Shown one piece after another: positions 11,223 to 22,049 of a stretch of 64,000 bases of DNA. A program made the position numbers and the translations under genes. The stretch's first letter is position 1, and every line of letters begins with the position of its first letter. The DNA is from Symbiodinium kawagutii (Eukaryota; Sar; Dinophyceae; Suessiales; Symbiodiniaceae): assembly GCA_009767595.1 (NCBI GenBank), contig VSDK01015536.1, forward strand, positions 825,939 to 889,938. Direction: 5' to 3'. Under the pieces are notes generated by a model. The model made no database searches, was not told the DNA's origin, and worked only from the letters and a program-made list of their open reading frames with translations.

Positions 11223-11746
11223 ATGCTAAATAACTGACTACCATTGGTTAATGGTTAGTATCTGTAGCTATTGGTCAATGATTGATCTCCAGTGACCGCT
11301 GCCCGTGGCGGGCCAGTGACTGCTCCGAGGCCACCTTTTGTGGTTCGACCAATACGGTCACCACTGGAGCGCAGACGTTGCAGTCTGGCAGGCGCGGCCA
11401 CCGCACCGTCGTTCCACCCGTGGTTCCACCCGCGTGGTGACCTGTGCTGGGGAGCTGACCCCAAGGCGCAAGCGTATGGAAGACCCCTTGGGCATGGCTA
11501 CAGGAGCAGCTGACTGAACTCATCAAGCAGCAAAGCTTATATGGTACATTGGAGCATGGCTGAGCAGCGACGTCAATAGCTGGTGTGCGGCTGTTCATTG
11601 CTGTTGGGTCTTCCACCAACCATGCCGTTTACGTGTACTGTATTCATCACCGATACCCTCATGGGCTGTATCGAGGAGTATGCTGACTGTTTCTTGGATT
11701 CTCAACCGAAGCAACCACTAGAAACACACTGGGCACTGCCTTGGAG

Positions 11747-11825
11747 CTGAGACTGCTCAGGTCGCAAAGACTTTTCAGGTCGAAGAGCAGGCAGGGCGAA
11801 TGGTTTGGCTTCAGAAACTGTGGAG
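11747..11825 (+). CDS. Exon, unknown protein
   Basis: After an AG at 11745-11746 the + frame reads ETAQVAKTFQVEEQAGRMVW then LQKLWR and reaches GAG|GTTGGT. The heptad-like mix of charged and hydrophobic residues suggests a helix. The frame stays open to 11918, so an exon longer than predicted is possible. Confidence 0.5.
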
Positions 11826-12810
11826 GTTGGTCAAGTGGCAGTCTTTCCTTCAGAGAACACTTGAGTCTCGTGGGTGCAGCAATGTTGTTGCGTAAAACTT
11901 CGGTGTCACATGTTAGCTGGTGACATTTGGTGACCCTAGAGATGCATAGCCGAGTCGCAGATCTGGGCATATGGGTAGCTCTAAGAGCCCAGAAGGTCTT
12001 AGTCTTAGGAAAACATTTCGTGAGACTTCAAAGAGGTAAAGTATACCTTTGAAGTCTTTCCAACTGTGATGGAATAAACTTTGCCAAAGTATTCTTCGAG
12101 ACTTGACATAGCCAGGACTAGTGCTTCTGTCAAGCACCTCTTCTGTGGTACCTGCTTCCAGCTAAGGATTCCCCTTCAACAGGTTCATCAGGTTCTTGTA
12201 TACAAAGGTAGGCCTTTGCCCAAAGGCCAACCAGGGGAACAATAGTGAAGGGAGAGGGCGGACAGGTGGGAGGAATCAGGAAGGAACGCTGAAGGAGGTT
12301 GTGTGGGAGGCGTGTGCGTGGGTGTTGCTGCTGCGGTTGAAGTTGAGTTTGCAAGTGGTTGTTCAGCCCATGTTGGGCGGATCGTGGTCCATGCTATGTT
12401 GGGCAATGGAGGACCACTCTGCTGTGGCTCCCTGTAGCTCTGGCTGGCATCGGCGTATAACAAACGACGCGGGACTGAACTCATCAAGCCATTTTTTCTG
12501 AACGCGGAGGGGACCGGGTAAGGACCTAAAGCTTCGCCATTCCAAGAGCTTTCGTGCATTTGCGGTATGTGCCGGTGAAGTGAAGTGATCGGCATGTATT
12601 TCGCAATGCTATTTTTACACATGGTTTGGAGTAGGGTCAAGATTCAACATTGTGGCATTTCCTATTCTCATCTAGATGGGATTTTTGATGATTTTGGACA
12701 TCACCACAATCCATAGAGTATGATTCAATATTGATTGGATTTTTTACATGCTGGATTCATCCAGAGTTTGAATTTTGGACAGTACCAGATTGGCACAGCT
12801 CAGCTTTCAG

Positions 12811-12863
12811 GTGCCAAAGTGCCCAGAGACGACCTAAACGCCGCGACTCCCTATGCTCGCAAG
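12811..12863 (+). CDS. 53-nt microexon with a GC donor
   Basis: AG|G acceptor at 12809-12810; in phase 1 it reads AKVPRDDLNAATPYARK and ends AAG|GCGTGG, a GC donor. Its size and signals match the actin-related exons. Unknown protein. Confidence 0.45.
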
Positions 12864-13191
12864 GCGTGGTGGAACTATCAGACGCATGGTGCAACCTCTG
12901 AAATTTGCAGTTTTACCAGCAACTTTTGAGGTCAATACCAACTACCAAGCTAGGTAATTTGATCATGCATAATGCTGATGCAGCTGCGGAAGAACAATTA
13001 AAAATCGACCAGTTCCACTCACACAGGGGCGCACGTCTGATGCGTGGCATGCGTCGCATGTTTTCAACGTCACATTTTTCCAGGATGCTGTGACCAGTGC
13101 ACCTCGGAGCTCGTTCTCTGGTGCCCTGGTTTGCAGCGCTTGCCACCTGGAACTGGCGTCCCCGGGCAAGAGGGACGTACGACATGAAACA

Positions 13192-14085
13192 TCTAGAAAC
13201 ATGTAAAAACATGTACTAGAGATGATGAAACATCATGAAACATGATAAAACATCCAACAAAAATGTACTAAACATGTACTCAGTCTTAAAGAGGACTTGG
13301 AAAAGTTGCCACAAGAGATAGTTGAGGATACTTGACAACAAAGCGACTATTTCAAACTAAGAAATGATCAAGTTTCTATTTAACAAGCGGTTGTGCAACA
13401 CAAGCAGCCAGCCCTTCGCTCCGCTCTCTTACACCAGCGGGCAAGTTTGTTCGGAGTGTCGTCCTATGTGAGCGGCAGTCAGTTTACTGCATTTTGGGTG
13501 GATGATGGGTCAATGAGTGTGATAATCAATGAGCAAGATGTTGCCGACAAATCATAACTTCAATTGTTGAGAATTAATATGCATTAACAGAATTCAGACT
13601 TAATGGTTGATGAGAAATGGTTATAGTTTTGTATATTTTGGATATCTGAAAATTACTTGTGACTGATGTGGTTTAATCAGTTGTTCATGGTTCATTTGCA
13701 GTTGGTGAATCGTGAATAATTGTTCGGCATAACGCTTAACGAGCAGCGAACTCATGGATGACAAGCAGGTCGTTAAGCTGCCTGAGTCGATGTAGAAGAG
13801 AGTTGTTGAGCTGGTTTAGCAGGGTGATGATGAGATGGTTGAGGGTCATCGCCACACAGATTCTCTAAGTATATTAATGCACACGATATCTTAATGCTGT
13901 AAGCATCATTAGTATTCATTAGTTAGTATATATATATATATAGTTGATTTCACACAAAACATCATTTACATTATACACTGTTTGTGCGCATAGGCATATG
14001 TTCATTAATTTTTTTGCACATTTGTGCTGCCAATTCTTATGCAATGGGAATCGCCAGCAACCAACAAAGAGTTGCCGTGGCTCAG
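13192..14085. other. Non-coding, ACATG- and TGATG-rich
   Basis: Words such as GAAACATGTA and AACATGTACTA recur near 13190-13290. Further right there is TGGTTGATG-type sequence and a TA run (about 13925-13942). No supported gene. Confidence 0.45.
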
Positions 14086-14228
14086 CTTCACTGTCATTGG
14101 TTGAGGCCCTTGCCGTTCCTTCTTGTTGTCAGCGGAACCAAACTCGAGAGGCAGTAGCGATGATAGAAGCAACAGTGGGAGTGGGGAAGAACAGATCCAC
14201 TGCTAAATATACTTGGCTCTTCGGCAAG
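14086..14228 (+). CDS. Exon, unknown protein
   Basis: The + frame contains LSLVEAL, then MIEATVGVGKNRSTAKYTWL and FGK, ending AAG|GTACTC. The same frame stays open 22 bases further to the start of the IE-1 element at 14251, giving an alternative GA donor (GATG|GATGTT) exactly at the element edge. Unknown protein. Confidence 0.45.
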
Positions 14229-14250
14229 GTACTCAGGATAAGCATAGATG

Positions 14251-14363
14251 GATGTTTTTCAAGATAGGGGACCCCTCAAATCATCCATTATGATCCATTT
14301 ATAGTAACAAAATGTGATAAATCACCCATTTTTTGGGTCCCCTATGGCTTGAGAAACCACCAG
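14251..14363. mobile_element. IE-1 element between two exons
   Basis: It starts GATGTTTTTCAAGATAGGGG and ends CTTGAGAAACCACCAG, an inverted pair. The interior shares AATCATCCATTATGATC-like sequence with the copies at 55776 and 57463. If the intron runs from 14251 (GA donor) to the AAAAG at 14364-14368, the flanking frames join in phase, so this element could be an entire intron. Confidence 0.6.
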
Positions 14364-14368
14364 AAAAG

Positions 14369-14475
14369 TCATGACATTGATATCTCAAGCGAACAGTGAA
14401 TCGATCCCGAGGTCCTCCTGGCAACGGGTGGCTGAGTCTGGCCCCTGGCATGGGAGGACGTGCCAGTACATGCCG
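14369..14475 (+). CDS. Exon directly after the IE-1 element
   Basis: The frame reads MTLISQANSESIPRSSWQRV then AESGPWHGRTCQ, and meets a CCG|GTACCG donor near 14475. Together with the 14086 exon it gives an in-frame join across the IE-1 element. Unknown protein. Confidence 0.5.
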
Positions 14476-14810
14476 GTACCGTGCTATCAATATCCATTGT
14501 TACGTGCCGGTACGTGCCGGTACCATTGTATAGCAGGCTTTAACAATGGATGATTTCGGGGTACCATGGGGTACCCTTATTCCATGAAGGGGTGTATTAT
14601 GTAGAACCATTGAACCGTGCTGTATCATGAAACAACCTAATGTAGATGTATTACGTATGCGCACCATTGAACCCTGCTTTGACTCAATCCGATCGGCAAT
14701 TCAGAGGAGAGAGCACATCCAAAAAATGATCAAAGCCAGTAGATGCAACCTAACCATCAGCTATACAGGATTATACAGGTGACCTCAGGTGACCTAACCA
14801 TCAGCTACCG

Positions 14811-14963
14811 TTGTTGTTTGGAAGCCGTGGAGCAGAGGGTTGGTCGACATGCGGGTGCCGCAGCGCAGTCAGGTCTGCACCATACAGCATCACGGAGGTG
14901 TACGACCCGGTGACCCTACAGGACGGCTGGGTTGATTCCAAACATGTTAGGCGTGCTCCCACA
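14811..14963 (+). CDS. Coding-like island, unknown
   Basis: The + frame reads LLFGSRGAEGWSTCGCRSAV, then YSITEVYDPVTLQDGWVDSK, open to a stop near 14970. A minus-strand frame (14801-14983) is open too. The + reading looks more like protein. Splice sites not fixed. Confidence 0.4.
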
Positions 14964-15280
14964 TGATTTTTTCTCCGACACAAACCAAGTTTGGATCATT
15001 TTGGAGCCTGATTAAAGGGCACCTGGTTTTTTTTCCAATTTTTTCGACTGTGTAGCGAAGGGTTCTAGTTTAGCCTCAGGCCTGTGTGTGGAGGTGTGTT
15101 CGCTCGACGTCGCAAATTCCTCAAGCATGCATGCTAGAATTTTGTTTCCGGCACCGGTTTTGCAGCCGTGCCTTTTGGCGTTCTCATTTTTGAACTTCGT
15201 CGAAGTCAGTCTGTAGCAGGATAAGTATAGGAGGGGTTGTTCGCTCCTGCACGCGAGAACGGGGCCATTCCTGACGGAAG

Positions 15281-15368
15281 TTGACTGTTGCTGAGGGTTC
15301 ACATCATGTTGATGATGCTTTGGATCATTGCTTGGAGGATGAGTACTATGATGATGATGAAGAAGAAA

Positions 15369-15416
<48 letters not shown>

Positions 15417-15727
15417 GTGATCATGATGGTGATCATGATGGTGATGATGACGATGATGAATATGATTATGACGATGAAGAAGAAGAAGAATATGATGATT
15501 ATGATTATGACGGTGATGATGACGATGATGATGATGGTGATTGTGATGGTGATGATGACGATGATGATGTTGATGATGATGAAGAAGAATATGATGATTA
15601 TGATTATGACGATGATGAAGAAGAAGATGATGATGGTGATTGTGATGGTGATGATGAAGAAGAAGATGATGATGGTGATCATGATCATGATGACGGCGAC
15701 AATGAAGATCTGGACGTTGATTCTTAA
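15281..15727 (+). CDS. Possible Asp/Glu-rich protein or a GAT microsatellite
   Basis: An imperfect GAT/GAA array fills 15340-15700. In one + frame it gives a 148-residue acidic chain starting MTVAEGSHHVDDALDHCLED and ending DNEDLDVDS before a stop. Silent-type GAT/GAC changes and occasional E, Y, H and C residues fit coding sequence. However, all six frames are open because the array has no stop in any phase, so a plain microsatellite is equally possible. The His-rich minus reading is not credible. Confidence 0.35.
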
Positions 15728-16716
15728 TTGTGTGTGCAGTATAACTCCAAAGAAAGATCGACCGTTCAAAAGACTGGCTGCAAGTGCACCATGTCCCTAT
15801 GCAGTGACCCGATGTCCCCATGTCCTTTGTCATTTGCACAAGCCACCCATGTCCCACTAAACCGCGGCCTTAAAAAGTCTGCATGCCGAGAATGACTCCC
15901 TTATCGGATCAGTGCAGCAGTTCTGGTTGAAGCGACGCACAGCATGTCATGCAAGTGTCAGCTTTTTTCAGGTGCTGAACACCCCTTCAGACCTGTGTCC
16001 AAGTCGACATGCACAGCACAGGTCGAGGGGCTGTGCATGCAGTACCTTGGTTCCGGGTAGGTATTTTATTTTCGTAACGTCGTCCTTTCTTTGAGATGTT
16101 TGCTGCTTGTCGGGTTTCTTGTGAGTGTGTGGGATGATTGTGCTTGTTCGTTGCAAGTTCTTCTTTATCATCGACGTTTGGCCATGTGTTTGTGGTTGAA
16201 CCTGTTGCGGCGTGTTTGGGACACCATGTGACACCCTGTTGGGCAAGGTTTGCATGACACTCTTGGTGGGTGCGAAAGCCCTCGAGTGACATCATTGGAT
16301 ACCCTTGGTATGACACGCTTCGTAATTTGCTATAATTCAGGCACTCTGGGCCTCTGGGTATGAGAATCTTGTCAGACACTTGAAAAGGGACTCTGGTAAG
16401 ATCGTGTTGGTGTGATTCTCACCAGTGTTTTACAGAAGTGTCATCCAAAAAGGTCTCTTGACAGAGTGTCCTGCACTTCCACGCGTTGCAAGAGTGAACA
16501 AACATGTGGGCATCCGGGTTCGTGTGCTGCATCTTGTTCTAAAAAAACAGGCTAAAAAAAAGAGCCTCCCTTTGAACTTCGTGCGGGCAAGAAAGGAAAA
16601 CCAGAGAGTAAGCAACACCGTGGGCAGCTTCACCAACATTTTGGGGATTTCAAATCATCGAACCAAGCCACACTGCAATTTTAATCCCATATCTTCCGTG
16701 GATAACCGTGGGTGCC

Positions 16717-16852
16717 CGACGTGACCCTGGTCCGGCAGGACCACATGATGCTTGCTGACTTGTCCGGTGAAAAAAAGCACCTTTTTTGGTCTGACTCGAT
16801 CGTCACGCTGAACTGGCTGAGAACCACGGTGATCGCAATTTCCTGCACATGA
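16717..16852 (+). pseudogene. Possible retroelement RNase H remnant
   Basis: The + frame reads DVTLVRQDHMMLADLSGEKK then HLFWSDSIVTLNWLRTTV before a stop. 'FWSDS..TLNWL' resembles the W(T/S)DS...VL.WI motif of BEL/Pao-type RNase H. The motif alone is short, and an overlapping minus frame (KVARFADHVQEI) by chance resembles another part of the same domain, so I hold this loosely. Confidence 0.25.
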
Positions 16853-17139
16853 TCAGCAAACCTGGCCACCTTGTTTTGGTACCCATGATCCATTGTGATC
16901 AAACTCGAAATCTTGACCGAAGATGAACTGTTCTCGTGAAAGCTTGGCTTGCAGTTGGTGAGCAATCATCACAACCCTTCCGATACAAAACTTCACTTTG
17001 CATCAATCTACTGAAGTTAAAACATAAGTAATTGTGGATGACAAATTGTAGTGATGTTGGTCACTGCAGATCATTCGATCAAGCCTCCACTTTGAAAAAC
17101 GTGGGTTTGCAGCGAAAGAGCCTACACGTGACCACAGCA

Positions 17140-17366
17140 AAACAGGCATCCCGCAGACCGTTGAGGCTTTTCACCTGTAAGGCTCAGCCCAGGGACACAC
17201 AACCACCACACTGGACCACCGGACCCGGGAACGGCGCCATGGATGGTCTTGAGTTCGCGGTCAGACCCAACGCAAGTGACTCGGAGAGAACGAGGTTGCT
17301 GAAACAGGTGCGGAGATCTGCCGACGCATGGCTGGGTGTCTTGGGATTGGAAGCCATGGATCGGTG
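17140..17366 (+). CDS. Coding region, unknown
   Basis: Open + frame with AKQASRRPLRLFTCKAQPRD, later GLEFAVRPNASDSERTRLLK and QVRRSADAWLGVLGLEAMDR. The last 30 residues look strongly like protein. It ends either at the stop 17365-17367 or at a GT donor two bases earlier. No family was recognised. Confidence 0.5.
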
Positions 17367-17794
17367 ACTAAGACACCACAACAAATCGGACCAGTAGTTC
17401 TATCAAATCACCACAAATCACCATTCTACTGACCATTCTCACGATTAGTTTTTCATAGTTGCTAGGGGAGAGTTCATGACGGAAAGAAGTATTGATCCTT
17501 GCTCACCGATGCTGTGAAACTCTAGCTGCTGTCCAGTCTTGGGTGTTGTTGGGGTTCTAAGTTGCAACATCACAAGTCTTTCCCCAGGTCCGGTCCAATA
17601 GACGTATTCACATAGCTCTCTCTGTTGGATTCTGGCTGATGTTCACCAGTAATACCTTGGACTGGGAGGCCGGAGCAATTCAGGACCCTTCAGGTATTGG
17701 TACCCTGCTCGCAGACAGGAGAGATATGAAGCTCCCAGGGGATTGGTAGCAACATGCAGGGTCTACCGGGGGGGTTTGCCCCGCTTTTCATACG

Positions 17795-17990
17795 CGGATG
17801 GGGTGGGGTGGGGTTGGGGTGGGGTGGGGCATGTTAACGTTCGGTTGCACTTGCACACGCACTTGATGCTACGTTGGGGCACGGGGTTGGGGTGGGGTGG
17901 GGCATGTTAACGTTCGGTTGCACTTGCACACGCACTTGATGCTACGTTGGGGCACGGGGTTGGGGTGGGGTGGGGCATGTTAACGTTCGG
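17795..17990. repeat. 73-bp tandem repeat, about 2.6 copies
   Basis: The phrase GCATGTTAACGTTCGGTTG recurs at intervals of exactly 73 bp (ATG at 17831, 17904, 17977), each preceded by a GGGGTTGGGGTGGGGTGGGG run. The G-rich part could form quadruplexes. Copies look identical. Confidence 0.9.
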
Positions 17991-18083
17991 TTGTAAGTCG
18001 TTTGGTGTTCATCTTCAGAGGATATAGTCTGTATTCATATTTCGAGGCCAGGTATCATACACACAGAAAAAAGATTCGGCCTC

Positions 18084-18240
18084 ATGCAACTCATCGAGGA
18101 TAGCCAGTGGAATGGACTGCCAAGAACGCAACAGTGGAGGCAGCTGGACACCACACAGTCGCAGCAGCACACAGAGACTCAGAGAGAGCCACAACGGGTT
18201 CATGGCCGTGGTGTGCTGAAGTCAGCAACGGAAGCTGTAT
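18084..18240 (+). CDS. Coding-like island, Gln-rich
   Basis: The + frame reads MQLIEDSQWNGLPRTQQWRQ, continues with a Gln/Thr-rich stretch and ends VLKSATEAVLL before low-complexity sequence. Donor and acceptor not fixed; no family. Confidence 0.4.
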
Positions 18241-18447
18241 TGCTGTGTTTTCACTTCAACCCTAAAAATTGTTTTTTTGAACAACACGATGTATTGTAAA
18301 AACCAATACATTATCAAATTTTCCGCCAAATTTGGCGAAAAATCGCGTCCAAAATTGCACAAGTTAACAACTGTTGTGCTCCAGGTTCATCCATGATAAT
18401 TGACTTGATTCTTGAAAAAAACATCACTGTCTATTGTAAAAACCATA

Positions 18448-18674
18448 GGAAAAACACCATGCCATTGACACCAACAACAAACGGCTGCGGACACACATGC
18501 AACTTGATCTCAAGAACCTGATGAAAAGCGGGGCAAACCCCCCCGGTAAACCCAACATGCAGTACATGAAAGACCGCGAGTGGGAGAACATCACCAAGAA
18601 CTTTTTTCATGGGTGTCATGAGTACTTATGCATCTTGAATGATGGTGGCAAGACTATTCTGATCTCAATCTAGT
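18448..18674 (+). CDS. Coding region, unknown
   Basis: A + frame of about 75 codons opens after a stop at 18445 and ends at 18672-18674. It contains NKRLRTHMQLDLKNLMKSGA, then YMKDREWENITKNFFHGCHE and ILNDGGKTILISI. The texture is clearly protein-like and hydrophilic. An antisense frame (18431-18619) is open too but strongly hydrophobic. I do not recognise the family. Confidence 0.5.
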
Positions 18675-18679
18675 CGAAG

Positions 18680-19390
18680 CCTGTCACAGCTGGGCTCTAT
18701 AGCACAACTACTGGTTGGTTGTCACACAGAGCTATGCGATTGTTGTTGGACTTCTGTATTTTTTCAACAGTTGTCAAGGACAGCCATGTTGATGCTGTTA
18801 TTGGTTGTTGTTGCTGTCGATGGTTGACGGCCATTATCATGAATCGTCAGTAAAAATCATCTCAAGTACCAGCAAGCATCACATGGTATGCCCACCAAGC
18901 TGAGTAGCCACGCAAAAGACATGGTGATACGCGCCCGGGCAACTCGCTCTCAAGGGCTTCCGCTCCATGATCAACAACTTAAAACCATCATAGACTATAA
19001 ATCATAGTTCCCAATGTAATTCCCATGAATTCAGATTTGCAATCACGCACTTTCAAACCATCATCCACCATCATCATTCGCATTCACCGTATAATTTTTC
19101 CGTAACATCATCGTTGTGAACCATTAAGACGAGAGATCATAAAGGATCATAGATCACCACAGCAATATCTTTGAAACCACACAGTTTCAATCGACTACTC
19201 TTAGTAGACATGCACAACTAATTGTCACCACTATCAACTATTAACAACCACGAATTAACCATTAATGACCACGGTCCTGGTTGATAGTCCTTACCTATTT
19301 GACAATCTTTATTGGGTGGGTTACAGCTATGAACTTAGCTTTTTAGGCTTTTTGTGATATGATTGATTTACCATATATGGTCCAGCGTTC
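18680..19390. other. Non-coding, ATCATC/CCATCA-rich
   Basis: No supported gene. Low-complexity CATCATCCACCATCATC-type sequence near 19058-19080 and ATTAACCACGAATTAACC near 19240-19265. Confidence 0.45.
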
Positions 19391-19394
19391 CTTG

Positions 19395-19527
19395 CCCCCC
19401 CTCCCCCCCCCCCCCCCCCTCATGGGAACACGGAGCACGGAACCATACATAAATATATATATATATATATGTACANNNNNNNNNNNNNNNNNNNNNNNNN
19501 NNNNNNNNNNNNNNNNNNCCCCCCCCC
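19395..19527. other. C-tract, TA run and 43-base assembly gap
   Basis: A poly-C stretch (19395-19419) and a TA run (19453-19470) precede 43 Ns at 19476-19518. A C-run lies at once after the gap. Any ORF drawn across the gap is meaningless. Confidence 0.95.
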
Positions 19528-20306
19528 TGTGGTGTGGTGGTGGGGTCGGGTGAGTGAGGTAGTAGCATATAAGTAGTGAATTGGTATTAAATCACCAAGA
19601 TTTGTAACATATAAATAACATGTAAAGACTATAGATGTTTATGGGCAGTAAAAAAGTAGTATTTGGGGAGTATAAGTAGTTATTAGTATGTAAATAAAAA
19701 ATATATACATATATATACATAGATTGCATGTAGGTAAGTAGTAGATAGGTAGCATGTATGAAATATATAAATAGTATATATAGATAAGTTGTAATAGCAA
19801 GCAGGAAGTAAATGGGCAGATGGGTTAGTACATGCTGCATATATCTGTGGTGTATTAGTAGTAGATAAATCCCATACAAATAAATATGTAGCAGATAAGC
19901 AGGCACGTAGATAGGTCAGTTCGTTGCATGGGTAGTAGATGAGTGTAATTAGAATACTACGTACTAGTATGTACAATAAATAGTATGCACATATTTTTGC
20001 ATTATAAAAGCTCCCTGATGCTGCAAATACGGTGCGATTGGGAAGCAAAAGCTCCGAAATGCTGCAAATAGGGTGCAATTGGGAGGCAAAAGCTCCGAAA
20101 CGCTGCAAATAGCGTGCGATTGGGAGGCAAAAGCTCCGAAACGCTGCAAATAGCGTGCAATTGGTAGGCAAAAGCTGCCAAATGCTGCAAATAGCGTACG
20201 AATGCGAGGCTAAGGCTCCGAAATGCTGCAAATAGCATGTTCCTGGTCCCCCATCCACCCCCCCTACCCATTGGGGGGGGGCGGGAACACGGAGCACGGA
20301 ACCATA
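19424..20306. repeat. 24-bp direct repeats flanking an 860-bp block
   Basis: GGGAACACGGAGCACGGAAC followed by CATA occurs at 19424-19447 and 20283-20306, each just after a C- or G-homopolymer. The block holds the gap, ATATATA-rich sequence and the 41-bp tandem array. Confidence 0.75.
20010..20240. repeat. 41-bp tandem repeat, about 5.5 copies
   Basis: CTGCAAATA recurs at 20021, 20062, 20103, 20144, 20185 and 20226, every 41 bp. The unit includes GCTCCGAAATGCTGCAAATA and GCGATTGGGAGGCAAAA with a few changes per copy. The period is not a multiple of three, and the minus-strand ORFs across it (FAAFRS/YLQH repeats) are repeat artefacts. Confidence 0.9.
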
Positions 20307-20599
20307 TATAAATCACTAAAAGTTAGACTTTTAGCAAGGGATCTAAAAGCCACCAAGTTTACTACTAAGAGTGCTTACCACTGTAGGTGAACACCATTAG
20401 GCGGACAAGATGCTGATCAAATTATAGGTTATTACCCATTATTGAATGACCATGCTTATAATCTTTACTCATCACTGAGTAATCTCTATCACATCAATGG
20501 ACTGTTAATACTCTTTACTTTGATGACCTTTACCACTATTGGTTACGCATCATTGAATGACCTCAGATTTTTCTACAGAATAAAGTTCATATCAACCAC

Positions 20600-20765
20600 T
20601 TTCATTACCATCTATTTGCAGGTTATTATTTGTACCATCTACAGGTTATTCCCATCTACAGGTTATTAACCTCCTATGAACCACTAATTTCCTACTACCA
20701 CCTGGGGTATATACAGGTTATATACAGGTTATACCACCTCACTACAGGTTATTCCCATGGTTCAT
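20600..20765. repeat. CAGGTTAT motif repeats
   Basis: CTACAGGTTATTCCCAT and close variants occur about six times (near 20620, 20639, 20654, 20713, 20724, 20744). The last copy lies just before the exon at 20783. Confidence 0.6.
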
Positions 20766-20782
20766 CACCTTTTCCTCGGCAG

Positions 20783-20887
20783 GTGCTGCAAAGTTCGTCG
20801 CGCTTGCAGCGCGACCTCCGTGTGGCTTTGGGGACGCCGGCCGTGACTTCCAGTCGATTCAGCCCGCCGGACGCACCCAAATCCAAG
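20783..20887 (+). CDS. 105-nt exon, unknown protein
   Basis: AG|G acceptor (CGGCAG|GTG), 35 codons in phase 0 (VLQSSSRLQRDLRVALGTPA then VTSSRFSPPDAPKSK) and a GA donor (AAG|GAGGGT). High GC against AT-rich flanks. Ser/Pro-rich and basic, perhaps a disordered region. Confidence 0.5.
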
Positions 20888-21980
20888 GAGGGTGGGGGAG
20901 GGGAGGGGTTGGAGTGGTTGATGACTGACTGGTGGTTGGGAGGGAGCTAAGGAGCCAGGGTTTTCCATATAACCCTTTAAAGGAGGAGCTAAGGAGCTAC
21001 AAGAAGTGGTGAAACCAGATGGTTGATGAGATTATGATAGTCTGATAATCAACACTTAACGAGTGAGAATGGATGGTGATGGCCATATTAATGACTGAGA
21101 ATTGATGATAATGGCCATGGGAATTATTGAGAATGGATGATAGCGGCAATATAAATGACTGGAAATGGATGATGATGGCCTAATAATGGTCATAGAAGAA
21201 GAACGATGATGATCAACAAGAGTGAGAAACGGTTGATAGTGGTTGTTGATGGTCTTTGATGGTTTGAGATTCATGGCATCAATTCTAAGGTAGTGATTTG
21301 ATGCTTAATGTTGATACCTGGTTGATATCCGATACTAGTGATGAAGATAAGTAAAGATCACGGTTGATAGATCTTAACGGTGATAATGATGAATAGTTGA
21401 TGATAATGGATCATCATGGTTCAGCAAGGTCGATGACGGATAATCTTGGACAACCATGCCCTCTTCAATCATGAATGCTGACCATATTTGATGTGGGGTT
21501 GCCAGGGTAGGCATCACGAATGAATGATATACCCTATCACACGCTGATACTAGCTTGAATCAATGCTCATTGTAGGGATGAACATCCGACATCAAATTAT
21601 GGCGATACACGTGTTTGCTCAGCCATGGGTGAATACCCCCAAATTGGATGATTTTGCGAGACCAGTTGTCATCATAAAACATCAGCGATGCGATTTTTGG
21701 AGATCAAAACCAACACCATCCAACACCAACCAACTCAAAATGATCAGCTAGGTTTGATTACTTGGGAGGCTGGCTACGGTCATGAGATGAGATCACCAAA
21801 CACGGGATTTGCCCATAAATGGTGTACCCTCAAAATGGGTGGTTTCCCTATCAATGGTTTCACACAGGCCTACCGGAGGACGACCAAATTTCAGTCCATT
21901 TGGGCTGATAGTCCCATAACAGTCGAGATCTAGATGCTGGCCCTGCTACAACAGTACCATATTGGGGTAGATATGAAGCA
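20888..21980. other. Mostly non-coding, GATGATGG-rich
   Basis: 21050-21470 is low-complexity TGATGGTGATGG-type sequence. A short protein-like frame (FTQAYRRTTKFQSIWADS) lies at 21855-21910 but lacks clear splice sites. Confidence 0.4.
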
Positions 21981-21988
21981 TGCCACAG

Positions 21989-22049
21989 TTCATTCGGAGA
22001 GCTGATGCCTTTCTTGAGTATGCGCTGGTGAAGCATTTGGCGGATCAGG
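21989..22049 (+). CDS. 61-nt exon, unknown protein
   Basis: After CACAG the frame reads FIRRADAFLEYALVKHLADQ and meets CAGG|GTAGGG. The same frame runs on for another 35 codons, so a longer exon is possible. Unknown protein, likely helical. Confidence 0.45.

Larger units (their letters stand above)
17764..18548. repeat. Perfect 28-bp inverted repeat pair
   Basis: 17764-17791 (starts TACCGGGGGGGTTTGCCCCG) is the exact reverse complement of 18521-18548 (starts ATGAAAAGCGGGGCAAACCC). The right copy lies inside the coding-like frame at 18448-18674; the left copy sits against the 73-bp tandem array. Confidence 0.8.

Noticed and set aside
15012..15857. 281-residue His-rich minus-strand ORF
   Set aside because: It is the antisense of the GAT array; the array has no stops in any frame and the ends of the ORF are not protein-like.
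16681..16965. Minus-strand frame with a KVARFADHVQEI phrase resembling a BEL/Pao segment
   Set aside because: The opposite strand gives a better, longer match to the same domain; both cannot be right and the minus match is very short.
19683..20316. Minus-strand repeat protein (FAAFRS/YLQH)
   Set aside because: It comes from a 41-bp repeat whose period is not a multiple of three, with different peptides in each copy; no splice or family support.
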